Part shown: one piece after another, positions 34,750 through 46,706 of the stretch
How the letters are laid out: each line of letters begins with the position of its first letter
How positions within the stretch are numbered: the stretch's first letter is position 1
The notes under the pieces: model-generated
The model's input: the letters and a program-made list of their open reading frames with translations, nothing else
The model's database searches: none
What the model was told of the DNA's origin: nothing
Assembly (NCBI GenBank): GCA_035578155.1
Contig: JAPWDM010000011.1
Span: 17,288,185 to 17,352,184 of the forward strand
Source of the DNA: Brachynemurus nebulosus
Lineage: Eukaryota > Arthropoda > Insecta > Neuroptera > Myrmeleontidae
Length of the DNA stretch: 64,000 bases
Direction of reading: 5' to 3'
Translations under genes and position numbers: made by a program

Positions 34750-36237
34750 ACAAGTAAAGGTCCCGAGGCCGGACCTATCGATTTTGATGAAACTTAAATA
34801 TGTTGTAGAACACTAAAAACTAAGAGACACGTATTTTTTTTTATCTGCGGAAAAACGGTTTGAAGGGGTGAAATCGCCCTCCAAAAATTGGGGTAAAAAT
34901 TTAATTTTTCAAATATCTCGAAAACAGTAAGAGATAGAGCAAAAGTTTAAATTGGCGATATTACTCTTTTTTAAAGAGCTATCTATTGATATGCAATTTG
35001 TTCATATTACATCAACAGGGGTGGTTGGGGGTTAAAATTTGGGGGTTAATTTTGCAAAAAGGGGGTGAAAAATAAACAATATAAAAATTTTGTTTACAGA
35101 TTTGAAATCTACGTCAAAAAATCTAATTGACCTGTTTTTGCTCAATGCCCTAATATTAAGTCTAGGGGTAGTTAACTAGAGGGTGACTATGTCGAATAAT
35201 CGTACAATTTGGGTATTTCAAGAAGTTCTTCTTCATGGAAAATAGCTTAAGACAATTAGAATAACGTAGAAATGAAATTCTCGAATTCAAAATTGAGTTT
35301 GAGCAACATTGGAGAGGGGGTGAGTCACCCTCTTAAATTACATACTAGTTTACATACACTAATTTTTGCAATTAACACACTGACAGGGGGTAATAATGTC
35401 ACAATAGATGGTTCTGAAGTTAGGCTATCGTATGTAAGGTTTTTATTAGGTTTCGTTATTTTAGGTTAGGTTATGTAATTTTCGGTATCGATAATTTTCG
35501 ATAAGGAAAACTATAATATCCATTAAAAAACAAACCTAATAAAGACCTTACATATGATAGTCCAACTTCAGAACCACTTATTGTGACATTATTTTACCCA
35601 CTATCAGTATGTTAATAGCACAAATTAGTGTATATAAACTAGTATGTAATTTTAGAGGGTGACTCACCCCCTCTCCAATGTTGCTCAAACTCAATTTTGA
35701 ATTCGAGAATTTCATTTCTACGTTACTCTAATTGTCTTAAGCTATTTTCCATGAAGAAGAACTTCTTGAAATACCCAAATTGTACGATTATTCGACATAG
35801 TCACCCTCTAGTTAACTACCCCTAGACTTAATATTAGGGCATTGAGCAAAAATAGGTCAATTAGATTTTTTGACGTAGATTTCAAATCTGTAAACAAAAT
35901 TTTTATATTGTTTATTTTTCACCCCCTTTTTGCAAAATTAACCCCCAAATTTTAACCCCCAACCACTCCTGTTGATGTAATATGAACAAATTGCATATCA
36001 ATAGATAGCTCTTTAAAAAAGAGCAATATCGCCAATTTAAACTTTTGCTCTATCTCTTACTGTTTTCGAGATATTTGAAAAATTAAATTTTTACCCCAAT
36101 TTTTGGAGGGCGATTTCACCCCTTCAAACCGTTTTTCCGCAGATAAAAAAGAATACGTGTCCCTTAGTTTTTAGTGTTCTACAATATATTTAAGTTTCAT
36201 CGAAATCGATAGGTCCGGCCTCGGGACCTTTACTTGT
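34750..36237. mobile_element. Foldback element, copy 1 (complete, ~700-bp arms)
   Basis: Both ends read ACAAGTAAAGGTCCCGAGGC inward. Arms of about 700 bp are nearly identical, with runs such as GGGGTGAAATCGCCCTCCAA and CACCCTCTAGTTAACTACCC. Only about 80 bp in the centre (around 35455-35535, with TTCGGTATCGATAATTTTCG) is unpaired. A 65-codon frame at 35272 recurs in the copy at 49230, but only because the DNA is repeated. No transposase is encoded. Two other copies lie at 43504-44053 and 49064-49939. Confidence 0.9.
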
Positions 36238-36364
36238 TAGTTTTGTCGAAAAAATCTAAGTGGCAATCCAACCATTTCCGGAGGATCCAGTGTCGCATTC
36301 AATTAAGGAATCATTCTACGTCGAGAACCGGGCGCGTGTTTCCACTACATTAATTGGAGGTCGC

Positions 36365-36429
<65 letters not shown>

Positions 36430-36731
36430 CACGATCCCAAATAAAGATATACATATGTATAATATCACCCCAAAATTTCGCGAAGCGATGCCAAATGGAA
36501 TCGCGACTCAAATTTTAAGAAGCCCTGTTTTACACCATAGCAATGATACATTTATTTTTGAACCATTATCTTATGTATATGTATAAGCAGGTTTTGGAGA
36601 AAAAGTAATTTTTGTAACGGAAAATTCGCTATGTTGTGCATGATGCTATAGTACGGTATTTTAATACATATTATGCAGACCAATAGTATTCAATTCTTTT
36701 ATCCAATCAAAATAAGCAGCGCAGCCTTCTA
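36238..36731. other. Repeat debris with (TA)n
   Basis: Contains a TA run at 36367-36412 followed by a T run, and a locally GC-richer piece (36260-36365) of unknown origin. No gene seen. Confidence 0.4.
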
Positions 36732-37170
36732 TTAACACTTTCAGTCCCACGGCTTCGGCATCCGAAAATAATCAAAACATCCGCAGAGGCCGATTGCGAT
36801 CAGTGATTAATTGATTACACATTGTGTATGTGTGCGATGTTACCACACCGATGTGTATATACTCAACTCACACAAGCATCAACACACAATTATCCCTTAG
36901 TTTCTATAAAAAATTTTAAAATAATATAAAAACTAATAAAAGTATATTTTTATTTATTTATTTATTTATTTTTACCAGTTTATCTAAACTTTCTGTAATT
37001 CTCTAATTGATTTGAATGTGTTTGAATGTCAAATATATGTATCTACGTATCACATATAGGTATGTACATGTTGAATCATTTTATGTATTTGTTTATATAA
37101 TGTTTCTTTAAAAACGTTGTCGGCTTCCGAGAAGGTTTACCGTGGAAGTGCTCGGGCCTCATAGTGTTAA
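36732..37170. mobile_element. piggyBac-like MITE, 439 bp
   Basis: TTAA lies at each end. The inverted ends read TTAACACTTTCAGTCCCACGG at positions 36732-36752 and the complement of TTAACACTATGAGGCCCGAG at the right, with a further CCGTGG box. TTAA duplications and short ends fit the piggyBac superfamily. No coding capacity. Confidence 0.65.
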
Positions 37171-37724
37171 TTTAAATGTGTGTACAAATGTGAATATGCA
37201 GGCTTATTATTTACAATTAATATAGTTTTTTAGCAAGACGTTCGTTCTATTTATATGTATTTATTTTTTTATACAAAATTTGTAAGCACCGAAATTTCCG
37301 CAAAAACTATTAACGTAGTTGCTCTGAGATAGTCAGGTACAAAAGTATACCTCAGCGAAAAGATTTTCTTTTATCAAAAATTAAATAATGTATTAATATT
37401 CTTCAGTTATTATATTTGTATAGGTACCTACTTGTTTTTTTTTTTTTTTTTTAATTTCCACGCGCTTATATTGTAGCGATATAAAAGCATTGTTGGAAAA
37501 GCGTTGTAAAAACGTAGTTTCTATTGTAAAATTATATTAATAGATTTGAGCGTTACTTTATAGTATTCCATTTTTGTAAATAATAAACAAATACTTTACT
37601 TTGCAAAATACCACTTTTATTTTTGAAACTGTGACAATAATTTTTCGAACCGTTAGTTCATTTTCAAACAGAATAGAAATTACATTCGATACATGCTTTA
37701 TATACTAATTTTATCTACCTATAC

Positions 37725-38190
37725 TTATGAAAGGGGAGTGGTATGTGATGTGGAAGTGGAAGAGGTGGGGTAGTGGGAGAATTCGAAAATCAAGAAAAAG
37801 ACAAACAAACACGTGACAGAAGATTGAAATTGAAATTGACAAAAAGACAATATTACAGTGAATACAGTTGAAAATAAAGTTGAACTGTAAATATCGGTGT
37901 AGTCATTTAAAAGGTGATCGGAGTTATGTTTATTTATTTCTATTGCTTCTAAGATTGTTAACTTCTGTCCGTTGCTTGCCTCGTGTAACACGGTGATTTC
38001 CCGTTCTGGTGTGTGTCTAATGTCAATTAAATGCCTCGCAAAAGCAGAGTCGGATTTTTTATTTCTATAGGATCTGAAATGCTCTGCTCTCCGCGTTTTA
38101 AAGTTTCTACCAGTTTGATCGATGTAAAAACTATTACAGTCTTGGCAGTTTAATTTGTAGATAATTGATTTTTTAAGTTTATCAATTTTT
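37725..38190 (-). pseudogene. PLE GIY-YIG endonuclease domain
   Basis: The frame reads IIYKLNCQDCNSFYIDQTGR, then NFKTRRAEHF, a conserved SAFARHLIDIRHT segment and TILEAIEINKH. These are the ordered motifs of the PLE GIY-YIG nuclease, including the CxxC pair, the Arg of NFKTR and the catalytic Glu of EAIEI. The GIY motif is IIY, and YIG is changed to YID. It is out of frame with the RT upstream because of the 20-bp duplication at about 38200-38240. Confidence 0.88.
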
Positions 38191-38219
38191 GTTTTATTGT
38201 TATATATTATGTTTTATTG

Positions 38220-39640
38220 TTATATATTAAAGTCTGATTTAAATGCTATATTTACGTTTGATTTTTCTAGAATTTTTGTTTGGAATATTTCCAAAATATG
38301 TTTAGTTTTAAAGTTAGTTTTTTGTTCTGGTTTGACGGAGGGGTAAATTTCTTTTAAAATTTCTTTAAATTCTTTCTTAGCTATTAATTTATCGATTAAG
38401 TTTGAATTATATCCGTTACTATTAGCTATTATTTTTATATTATTTATTTCTTTTTCATAATTTTCTTCCGACAAAGGTATATTAAACGCTCGGTGGATCA
38501 TGGAATTATAGGCTGCGGTTTTATGTTGGTACGGACTTATTGAATCATTTGGAATTGTAATGCCAGAGTGAGATGGTTTTCTATATATTATGTTGAAATC
38601 AAGCTTGTTGTTGATTTTGGTTATAGTTAAATCTAAAAAGTTTATGCTATTATCTTTTTCTACCTCTAAGTTAAACTGAATTTTTGGGTTTAACATATTT
38701 ATTGACTCTACAAAATTTTCTAGTTGGCGGCTCGATACATCGAAACCTATAATTATATCATCCACGTATCTATACCAAAATTTTACATGTTGTTTGCTTT
38801 GTGTGTTGTTCATTATTACTTCCTCTAGGTTCGACATATAAATTTCGGCCAACAGAGGGCTCAGAGATGACCCCATTGATAGGCCGCTTGTCCGTCGGAA
38901 GAATTTATTGCCGAACTTAAAGTAGTTTTGTTGTAAAATTGTATTAAAGGTGTTTGTTAACTCAGATTGTTTTACTGGATTTTTTGTCTTATTGTTTATT
39001 ATTTCACTAATTAAGTTTAGACATTCCTTGGTAGAAATGTTGGTGAACATACTACGCACGTCCAGGGACGCTAATTTCTACCGACCGGGAAAGGGGGTGC
39101 TATTTAACTGATTTACAATTTGGAAGGAGTTTTTGATGCTGTGTTGGGAGGTGAACTGAGTTTCGGTTTTAAAAAGAGAGTCTAGGTGTTGTGATAATTT
39201 ATATGATGGACATCCAATGTGGGAAACTACTGGTCTGATTGGGTTCTCGGTTTTGTGCGTTTTTACCAATCCATATAAACTAGGGGCTCTCGGGTTCATC
39301 TCCACCAAGAGGTGTCTGTCCCTATTAGTAAAGATACTTTTATTATTATTAATTAATTTTTTAATTTCTTCGTTATATTTGTTAGTAGGGTCTGTTTTTA
39401 GGCGTATCATTTTTTTCTTTTTTAATAAAATCGCTTATTTTATTTGAATAATCTTGTTTATTAAGAATTACGGTAGAATTACTTTTATCTGCTTTAGTAA
39501 ATATTAAATTGTTGTCGTTAATTTTATTTTTTAAGGATTTAATAGTATTTTCGTTATTTATTTTAATTTTTATGTTTTCTTTTAATATATTTTTAATTGA
39601 TTCTTTAGCTAAATTATCATTAGATTTTTTTTAACGCGAG
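38220..39640 (-). pseudogene. PLE reverse transcriptase
   Basis: The RT runs from FTKADKSNSTVILNKQDY (motif 1 region, near 39480) through YGLVKTHK, IRPVVSHIGCPSYKLS, ASLDVRSMFTNIS (motif A), RRTSGLSMGSSLSPLLAEIY (motif B) and YRYVDDIIIGF (motif C with the catalytic YVDD) to NFLDLTI and YRKPSHSG. Motif order and PLE-specific phrases are unmistakable. An in-frame TAG before motif A (near 39077) and frameshifts near 39415 and 39630 inactivate it. The catalytic Asp residues themselves are kept. Confidence 0.93.
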
Positions 39641-39841
39641 TCCCGAGTCTACAATTAAAGTTTCTTTAAGGTTTTTATGGCTTAAATTAGGTATATATTT
39701 AGGTCCTTTATTTAAGAGGTTTATTTCAGCTGCATTAAATTCTATATTAATTAAGTTTATTACGCGTTGATTAGAATTTATTGACTTAATTGTCACTTTT
39801 TTAGGTCCCCGGTTGACGTAACCTAACTTATTTAATTTACC

Positions 39842-40296
39842 TTACTGTGTTAAATATTTTTTATGTATTGTTTCGCTTACCCTTTCCCGGACTTGATCGT
39901 CAAACTGGCAGAATTCTAGGTAATGGAGCTGGTGCAGTATTTCCGTATGTGCGGTCTTCATATATATGAACACGACGTCCCGTTGTTTAAACCACTTATG
40001 GACTTCCTTCTTTAACCAAGCCTTCTTGCCAGCCTCGAAACTTGATTTTTCATCTTTGTTTTCAAATTGACAAATTTTGGGAATACTTTTCTCTTCAGAC
40101 GTTATTGGATAAACCAAATATTCTGAGCGTACTGTCTTGATTTGGCATGTAATTTTGAATATAACTCCAAAAGCTCGTGCCTGCTCGTACTCTTTATAAT
40201 ATTAATAGATATATTAATATTATAAAGAGTGCGATAGTACAGAGGTACAGCAACTATCTCTTTTCTGTAATCACCAGTGGGCATTTTAGTGAACAT
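39842..40296 (-). pseudogene. Probable N-terminal region of the PLE ORF
   Basis: Two overlapping frames. The inner one (39842-40130) has a helical, charged segment ending DDQVRERVSETIHKKYLTQ, then a stop, then KLNKLGYVNRGPKKVT, which leads straight into the PLE box. It is therefore likely the PLE N-terminal coiled-coil region. The outer frame (40102-40296) contains a 42-bp palindrome and may be something else; I do not recognise it. Confidence 0.5.
40186..40233. repeat. Near-perfect short palindrome
   Basis: ACTCTTTATAATATTAATA and its complement are separated by four bases, with the symmetry extending a few bases further on each side. It could be a hairpin insertion or a regulatory hairpin of the PLE. 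Confidence 0.85.
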
Positions 40297-40299
40297 TAG

Positions 40300-41848
40300 G
40301 CTACTTACTAGTCAATCTCTCAGTAGCAGTCGATGAATGTAGGTCAATCACAAGACAATGGATTTGATTGTTTATTGGCATTGTTACGTACCCACACGGA
40401 GCGTTGTAGTATCATACATATGAATGCGAAGCATGGTCACGTGACGACCACTACCACCAAGGATCACTAACACAATTACACAATATCGCACTAACAAAGT
40501 AAACCCAGTGCACGCATATAACATATTTTCTATCTCTTACTGGTTACACTGGTTCCAGTAGTATAGAGATAGATATGTTTTCTCTACTGCTCTGTGGTAA
40601 CTTTGTATTTTATAACATATTACATTTTTATCAAATTCCTTTGACACGTTTCCATTTTATTCAAAAATAGAGTTTTTCCAAAAGAGCCCGTGTTAAAATT
40701 ACAAAACTTTGAAATCGTTTTTCTCAAAATTGGGGTACTCAATTTTTTTTTTCGGTAAGGACTCGATTATTGGTTTTGAATTAAATAAATATTTAATTCG
40801 AAGTTTCGTTAAAATCCTTTGAAAAAATCATTTTATCGACCAACTACTTACCTTAAACGCTACTTTATCATCAAAAGATGGAAAATTGTTTTCTTCCAAA
40901 ATCAAAAGTTTCTTCACTCGCGTGTCACATTTCAAGGTTCCGATACGCCTGTGTCTGTTTATCTATCTACGTGATTATGTGCCCGTAAAACTTTCTAACG
41001 CCCATAACTTCGAAACCACTCTAAAAATTTTGATGAAATTTTTAGGGGTTATGTGAGTTAGTACCTAGACAATCCCCTATAAATTTTATCAGAATCATGC
41101 GGAAATCCGAAATCTATTTGTCCGATGAATCTTGAGGATAATGAAAGATATTTCACTAATTTATACAAGTACGTTACAAGTACGAGGAAGTATTGTGCTC
41201 TACCTCTTAGCAGTGTATTTTCAATTTTTGGGAAAATCTTTATCGAAGCAGAACAATAATAGCTTCTTGAAATTATAAATCAAACGTACAAATGTTTTAA
41301 TAAAATGATCACCTGTTACCTATCGAATATCTCAGTGTAGTCAGATGATAATAATCAAATTTTAAACAGTTGATTTAATTTGATTACATATTTTAATATT
41401 CATGCTCATGTGGTCATGTCCAATAACGACATCACTAAATACATTATGTATGTATTTAGAGTGGACCATATAATAAGAAATGTGTACTCGTAATATGTAC
41501 AATTGTACATATGTACATGTGTTAAGAATACTTACCTTTATGCATTCGGTGTGCTACATACCAAATATTCAATGAACAGCTTTCACCAAGTAGCCAACAA
41601 TCAATCAGGTCATTCGCGAGATATTCTTCTGATTTTATATTCTTAAGTATTTTATTAGAATTTCTTCGTGGATTTTTTTTAAATAATTTGTTTGATTTTG
41701 CAAACGACTCTTGTCACTTGTGCACTATTGCAGATGCCTACTATTGGCCTACTATTGGTTTGGTATTGTAAATAATTCTTGTTATTTGTTTAGTATTACG
41801 AATAACTTTCGTCAATCGGTCCGATCGGTATTTTAGATTTCATCAATA
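40300..41848. other. Intergenic, no gene recognised
   Basis: Contains one TGGTCACGTGAC box near 40435 (also near 7769) and, at 40895-41160, a stretch with GTGTCTGTTTATCTATCTAC and AACTTCGAAACCACTC that resembles the repeat block at 45105-45410. No gene seen. Confidence 0.4.
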
Positions 41849-42120
41849 AAAAAGTTAATTAAAAAAATCAAAAAGCTCGATTGCGTAAAAAAACAAAGTA
41901 AAACTTTAAAAACAAGATGAAAAATAGAGATAAAGAAAACTGAATAAAAAAGTAAAGCAATCGGAGGCATCAAACATTTCTGTTTTATTTGGTACAATCT
42001 GAATGCCTCCGACTGCTTTACTTTTATATTCATTTTTCTTTTTCTCTATTTCATCTTGTTTTTACCGTTTTAGTTTGTTTTTTATGCAGTTGGGTTTTTT
42101 GATTTTTTTAATTAACTTTT
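41849..42120. repeat. Foldback MITE, ~110-bp arms
   Basis: AAAAGTTAATTAAAAAAATC at the left mirrors GATTTTTTTAATTAACTTTT at the right. An inner pair (GTAAAGCAATCGGAGGCATC and GATGCCTCCGACTGCTTTAC-like sequence, 41953-42024) continues the symmetry. A one-arm relative lies at 11940-12110. Confidence 0.75.
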
Positions 42121-42374
42121 TTATTTAGGTCCTTTTAGTGTTGTTTAATTATTTAGAAGAAAAAATATATAGGTACGCATACGAGATTACAGCGGCTGGC
42201 AGTCAAAATTATCACGAATTTGATATTGAAAACTTTTTTTGTCGTATACTTGCTTTTGTCCGCGACTTCCTCTGCGTCAACTCGTTGTAGGTTGACTAGT
42301 TGTACACATATTACCAACTCCACCGATTCAGACGAATTCATAGACAAAAGTTAGCTTTCATATAAATTTTTATC

Positions 42375-43010
42375 TTTTATTTTACCGCCTTAGGGGATGA
42401 ATTTTCAAAAATCTGCTCTTCGCGGTCACATAATTTTTCATCCCCTATTTTACCCCCTTGTAGGACAGATTTCCAAAAATCCAAGTGCTCACCTACGTTA
42501 TAAGAAACCCTTGTGTAAAATTTCACATTTCGAGGCTCAAAAGTTTTCTGTATAAATGTTCATTCCCTATTTGAACCCGTTAGGGGACGAATTTCCAAAA
42601 ATTCACTCTTGGTTCTGTCTTAAGTTACTAAAAAAACTTTTGTGCAAAATTTCACGTTCCTAAACCTAGCGATTTTCTATATAAATTTTCATCTCCTATT
42701 TTGCGCTTTTAGTGGGTAGATTTTTACAAAAATCACGCTCTTAATAGCGAACTACATTACTAAAGTACCTCTGTATAAAATTTCACGTTTCTAGAGTCAG
42801 TACTTTGCTATATAAATTTTCATCCTCCATTTCATATCCCTAGGGGATGAATTTTCAGAAATCTCTTCCTGGTGCTCGCCTACGTTACATAAGGCACTTC
42901 TGTCCAAAATTTCACGTTTTTAAACTCAACAGTTTCTTATAAAAATTATTAATCCTCTACTTAGGGGACGAATTTTGACATTTTATAAGCCTATAGCACT
43001 CCCGAGATTA
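42375..43010 (+). repeat. Tandem repeat block, five ~130-bp units
   Basis: Units carry, in order, TATAAATTTTCAT, CCTATTT, TAGGGGATGAATTTTCAAAA, a variable ATTACG-type segment and AAAATTTCACGTT. Five are recognisable; identity is roughly 70 percent. The block ends CCGTCAAGCCGTTTAAGCTG near 43046. Similar repeat phrases are common in insect mobile DNA. Confidence 0.75.
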
Positions 43011-43503
43011 AGACGAATTCAATGACACCGTCTTTACCAAAATCCGTCAAGCCGTTTAAGCTGCAGGCTGCCACACAGAAACAGACATAGGATACATACA
43101 TACTTCTTACAAATAGACACATTACCCTCCTTCTGGTGCAGTCGGGTAAAAATACGCGCAGATATCATAGCACGTATAAAATACCTACCACATCTACTAT
43201 CAGCATTTATGTGATCATTGCTAATAACAGTGAACAACGCGTTTTCTATCGAAAGATTTTGATAATTAGAAGTATAATTTAACAGGTGTGATATATATTT
43301 GAAAGAATACTTCCCTGATATCATCCGTTTCGAAAATGTCGTTATTTTTAATATCGCTGAATTTCGATAACGACAAGTATATTTTGATAGTCGTAATATA
43401 TTTGAAATAGCTATAATTTGCTTCGCTTAAGCCTGTTACGACGCATGTTTACGAGATATTTACGATCAAAAGTTTACGATAACGAAAAACATCATTTAAA
43501 AAC

Positions 43504-44053
43504 AAACCTTACATATGACAGTCTAAATTCAGTTGTATACTTATTGTGACATTATTATCCACCGCCAGTTGGTTAGTATGTTGCTTAAACTGAATTTTGA
43601 ATTTAAGAATTTCGTTTCTATGTTATTATATGTAATTGTCTTAGACTATTTGCTATGAAGCAAATGAGACTATGCTAAATATATTTCTATAACTATTCTA
43701 CGATTATGTCGACACGGTCCCCTCCTAGTAAACTATTCCTAAACTTTAGAAAATTGAGCAAAAACAGATCAATAAGATTCTTTACGTAGACTTGAAATCT
43801 GCAAACAAAATTTTAATATTATTATTATTCACTCTCTTTTCTTAAAATTAATCCCCAAATTTTAACCCCCAATATCCCATGTTGATGTAACTTGAACATT
43901 TTGCATATCAGTGGATAGCTCTTTAAAAAAGAATAATATCGCCAATTTAAACTTTTTCTTTTACCGTTTTTGGGGTAACTGAAAAATTAAATTTTTACCC
44001 CAGTTTTTGAAGGGCGATTTCGTTTATTCAAACCGTTTTTCCACTTTACTTGT
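43504..44053. mobile_element. Foldback element, copy 3 (diverged, one arm)
   Basis: Matches the right arm of the element at 34750-36237, from ATATGACAGTCTAAATTCAG to the terminal ACTTTACTTGT at 44043-44053. Divergence is higher than in the other copies, so this is the oldest insertion. Confidence 0.8.
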
Positions 44054-45100
44054 TAGTTGGATTGTCATTCTACTGTTTACCATGCGAAAGCTTTGTCTCT
44101 AGACTACAATATTAATATAATATTTATAATACAAAATACTTGTTTATACTTTGTTACTGTAAAGGAATACCATAACCCGTAGAACGTATAGTAAGTAGTA
44201 AAAGTAAAGTGGATGTTGAAGTCGTCTGTGTAATTACTGACCGCAATACATCACTGTATGAGCTTCCCCCCACTACTAATACTCTCCCACTCTTTTAGAT
44301 TACAGTTTATCAAATTGCAACTGTTGTTGTAATATTTAATTGTGCACCATATTAAAGAAGTCAAAATTTAGTACATGTGAAAATGTCATTATTAAAAATC
44401 TCTGAAACTAAATTATAGATGGCATATCTGGATAGTATAGTTTATTTATCATAGGGACTCTAGCATATTTCATAAAAAGAGCTGTCATATTATTTTAAAA
44501 TTGTTAAATTTTTAAATCCTTTTTTTTTTTAAAAGGTAAAAAGATTGTCCAAAAAAATATTTTTAATATAAAAATGTTCGAGATTGCGGTATGTATTTTA
44601 CTAATACGTCTGAAAGAAATGTATTCTAAAAATATTCATAATCTTAATTTTTTTCCAGTAAGAATCAATAAAAATTTGCAAAGTTCATTTTATGGAATGT
44701 TTAAAATTAAAGCATTTAACATTACCGCGTGAATTAGTTAAACACGTCGTTAGTGAAGGTTATTCAAAGTTCAAAATAATCGCCAATTTTATTACAATTT
44801 TAACATCTTTAAAACGAGGTCTGTGTTAAAACGGTTCTCCATATTATGAAAACGAGAGTATTTAATAAAGTTTTTAATAAAATTACACAAATTTTATTTA
44901 ATTACAACCACTTCCTAAATAAAATATAATAAATAAATATACTTAAAATATAATTTTATTAATTCTAATTACTTTAGTGTGTAATCAAATTGCCTAATTG
45001 TTTTATTGCTTCCGAGACTACTAAAGCAGCGGAAGCATTGTGATCAGTTTGGAAAAATAAAAAATTTTTCCCTCCAAAATAAAATTTTTTACGCACATTT
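44054..45100. other. Intergenic, no gene recognised
   Basis: AT-rich. A single terminal fragment of the TA-flanked MITE lies at 44436-44461. Confidence 0.4.
44436..44461. mobile_element. Solo end of the TA-flanked MITE
   Basis: TTTATTTATCATAGGGACTC followed by TA matches the end of the 305-bp MITE at 18004-18308 with one or two differences. No partner end is near. Confidence 0.6.
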
Positions 45101-45174
45101 TATGTTTTAGAGCTTCCTGAATAATTTTGGTTTGGTATCTGTCCGTCCGTCTGTCTGTGTGTCACCAGTTTGCA

Positions 45175-45334
45175 CCAAGTGGCATAACTTCTGAACTATT
45201 CGATTATTTGTAATGAAATTTTCAGAAATTATGCAGTTTGGTTCCTAGATGGCAAGTGGCATAACTTCTGAACTATCCAATTCATTTTTATGAAATTATC
45301 AGAAATTATGCGGCCTGCTTCCTAAATGGTCCCC
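45175..45334 (+). repeat. 77-bp direct tandem duplication
   Basis: Two units beginning AAGTGGCATAACTTCTGAAC and running through GAAATT(T/A)TCAGAAATTATGC to CCTA(G/A)ATGG. They follow a CTGTCCGTCCGTCTGTCTGT stretch at about 45139-45160. Confidence 0.8.
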
Positions 45335-45583
45335 TACAAATTTCATTGCATTCGGAGTAATAGTATCCACGGCACTACCATGAAATTCTATTAAATTTGA
45401 ATATCTTATTTACTGCTAGTCCCATTTCGCTCAATTTTTTATGAATCGTTTTGTTTATTTATTTTTATTAATTTATATACCTATATTAATTACACAAAGA
45501 TATATTGGGCATTAAATTACCAAGGTGCTTTTACGAGTACAAGAAAACTGTGTGCCACAACCCATTGGTAGCGTACCTTTTGT

Positions 45584-45760
45584 AGATTGTCCAATCGCAA
45601 ATTGTCTATATTTCAGTGTTAGGGATTTAATCATCGTATGTTTACGTCACACGGACATTGTATTCACAAAAATTGTATGTTTATAGTATTCGTGTGACGT
45701 AAACATGCGATGCTTAAATCACCATCACTGCAATATTGACAATTTTTGATTGGACAATCT
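45584..45760. mobile_element. Hairpin MITE, 177 bp
   Basis: AGATTGTCCAATC and GATTGGACAATCT are the ends; inner boxes AAATTGTCTATAT / ATATTGACAATTTT and TGTTTACGTCACACG / CGTGTGACGTAAACA continue the pairing. Confidence 0.75.
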
Positions 45761-46012
45761 CCGAAAGTCCACTGTATTTTAGTATCTTACAAAACTGCGA
45801 AATTTTTTTATTTTAGTTTGTAACCAAATGATTGTGGATCATTTTCTTGGTATACTTTATTTGTTGGATGACCAATTGTCATTTTATCGTTAATTATTTC
45901 GTTTTCATTATTATTTAGAATTTTTCAGGATATAAAATAAAATACATTTTTCATAGAATAAGATTGTTTATTTTTTCCGGCAAACATTGAAATTACAGTA
46001 TGTCGACGTGTT

Positions 46013-46195
46013 CTACAATTTTCCCTCGGTGCCATTGCCAGATTTCATAGATTTTTCAATTTTTCTTCTTTCCTGATAATAAGTTGAACGTAAATTTCGC
46101 ATTTTAGATTTGGCTTCTGGTACATCTTCTGATATTGCTTCTACGACTTTTTTATATGTAAACTTAATAAAACAAAACTGCAAAATAATTTCCAT
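46013..46195 (-). pseudogene. MADF-domain (Myb/SANT-like) fragment
   Basis: The frame reads YKKVVEAISEDVPEAKSKMR, then NLRSTYYQERRKIEKSMKSG NGTE in continuation. This is the second half of a MADF DNA-binding domain, as found in insect transcription factors and in accessory proteins of PIF/Harbinger transposons. The stop follows at the point where the family continues with a Tyr/Trp-rich segment, and no partner exon is visible. It is probably a transposon-borne or retroposed relic. Confidence 0.55.
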
Positions 46196-46395
46196 TTAAA
46201 ATTAAAAACGATACTTATTTTTAATAATTACATAATATGAAGTACTTACTTGATTTAATTACATTCCAAGAAGATACATTTTAGTTATAAATCCATATGA
46301 GCACAAAACATTGAATAAAATTTATTAAAATTTGCCTATTTAAATAGCTGACATTGTAAATTTCTAATTTGGTTATTTTCATTTATACTAAAATA

Positions 46396-46704
46396 GAGTT
46401 CCTATAATAAATAGAGTCGTGACATCTGTGGTGAACACTGATTGGTTCCGGCATTTTCTGTCTAACGTTGGGTAAAATAAATTGAAAATAAGTTAAAAAA
46501 TATTTAACAAAAATCATTCAGTTTAACCTAGAAAGAATAATTAAATTAAATTTTTTTAATTGTTCATAAATTCATAACTTATTAACAATAATTATGTACT
46601 CAAAATGATTTTCACAAACATATGATAATTAATTTCGAAACTTCCCGCTCTGTTTTGGAAAGAAAATGGATGACATGTCACGACTCTATTTATTATAGGG
46701 ACTC
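46396..46704. mobile_element. TA-flanked MITE, copy 2 (inverted relative to copy 1)
   Basis: Ends GAGTTCCTATAATAAATAG and its complement, flanked by TA (46394-46395, 46705-46706). The interior CTTCCCGCTCTGTTTTGG is the complement of copy 1 at 18004-18308. Confidence 0.85.
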
Positions 46705-46706
46705 TA

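Larger units (their letters stand above)
37600..40140 (-). mobile_element. Penelope-like element (PLE), degraded
   Basis: Minus-strand order is: N-terminal helical region, a PLE box of the form RVINLINIEF...LLNKGPKYIPN (39690-39780), reverse transcriptase, GIY-YIG endonuclease, then a 3' region with the PLE-typical phrase GAACTAACGGTTCGAAAAAT. PLEs copy by target-primed reverse transcription with a telomerase-related RT. This copy carries frameshifts in A runs near 39630 and 39415, a TAG near 39077, and a 20-bp tandem duplication near 38210 that separates RT from endonuclease, so it cannot make an intact protein. Confidence 0.9.

Noticed and set aside
35272..35469. 65-codon frame repeated as a 62-codon frame at 49230-49418
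   Set aside because: Its conservation is explained by the foldback element's near-identical arms. It is short, has no domain, and differs between copies by indels like the noncoding DNA around it.
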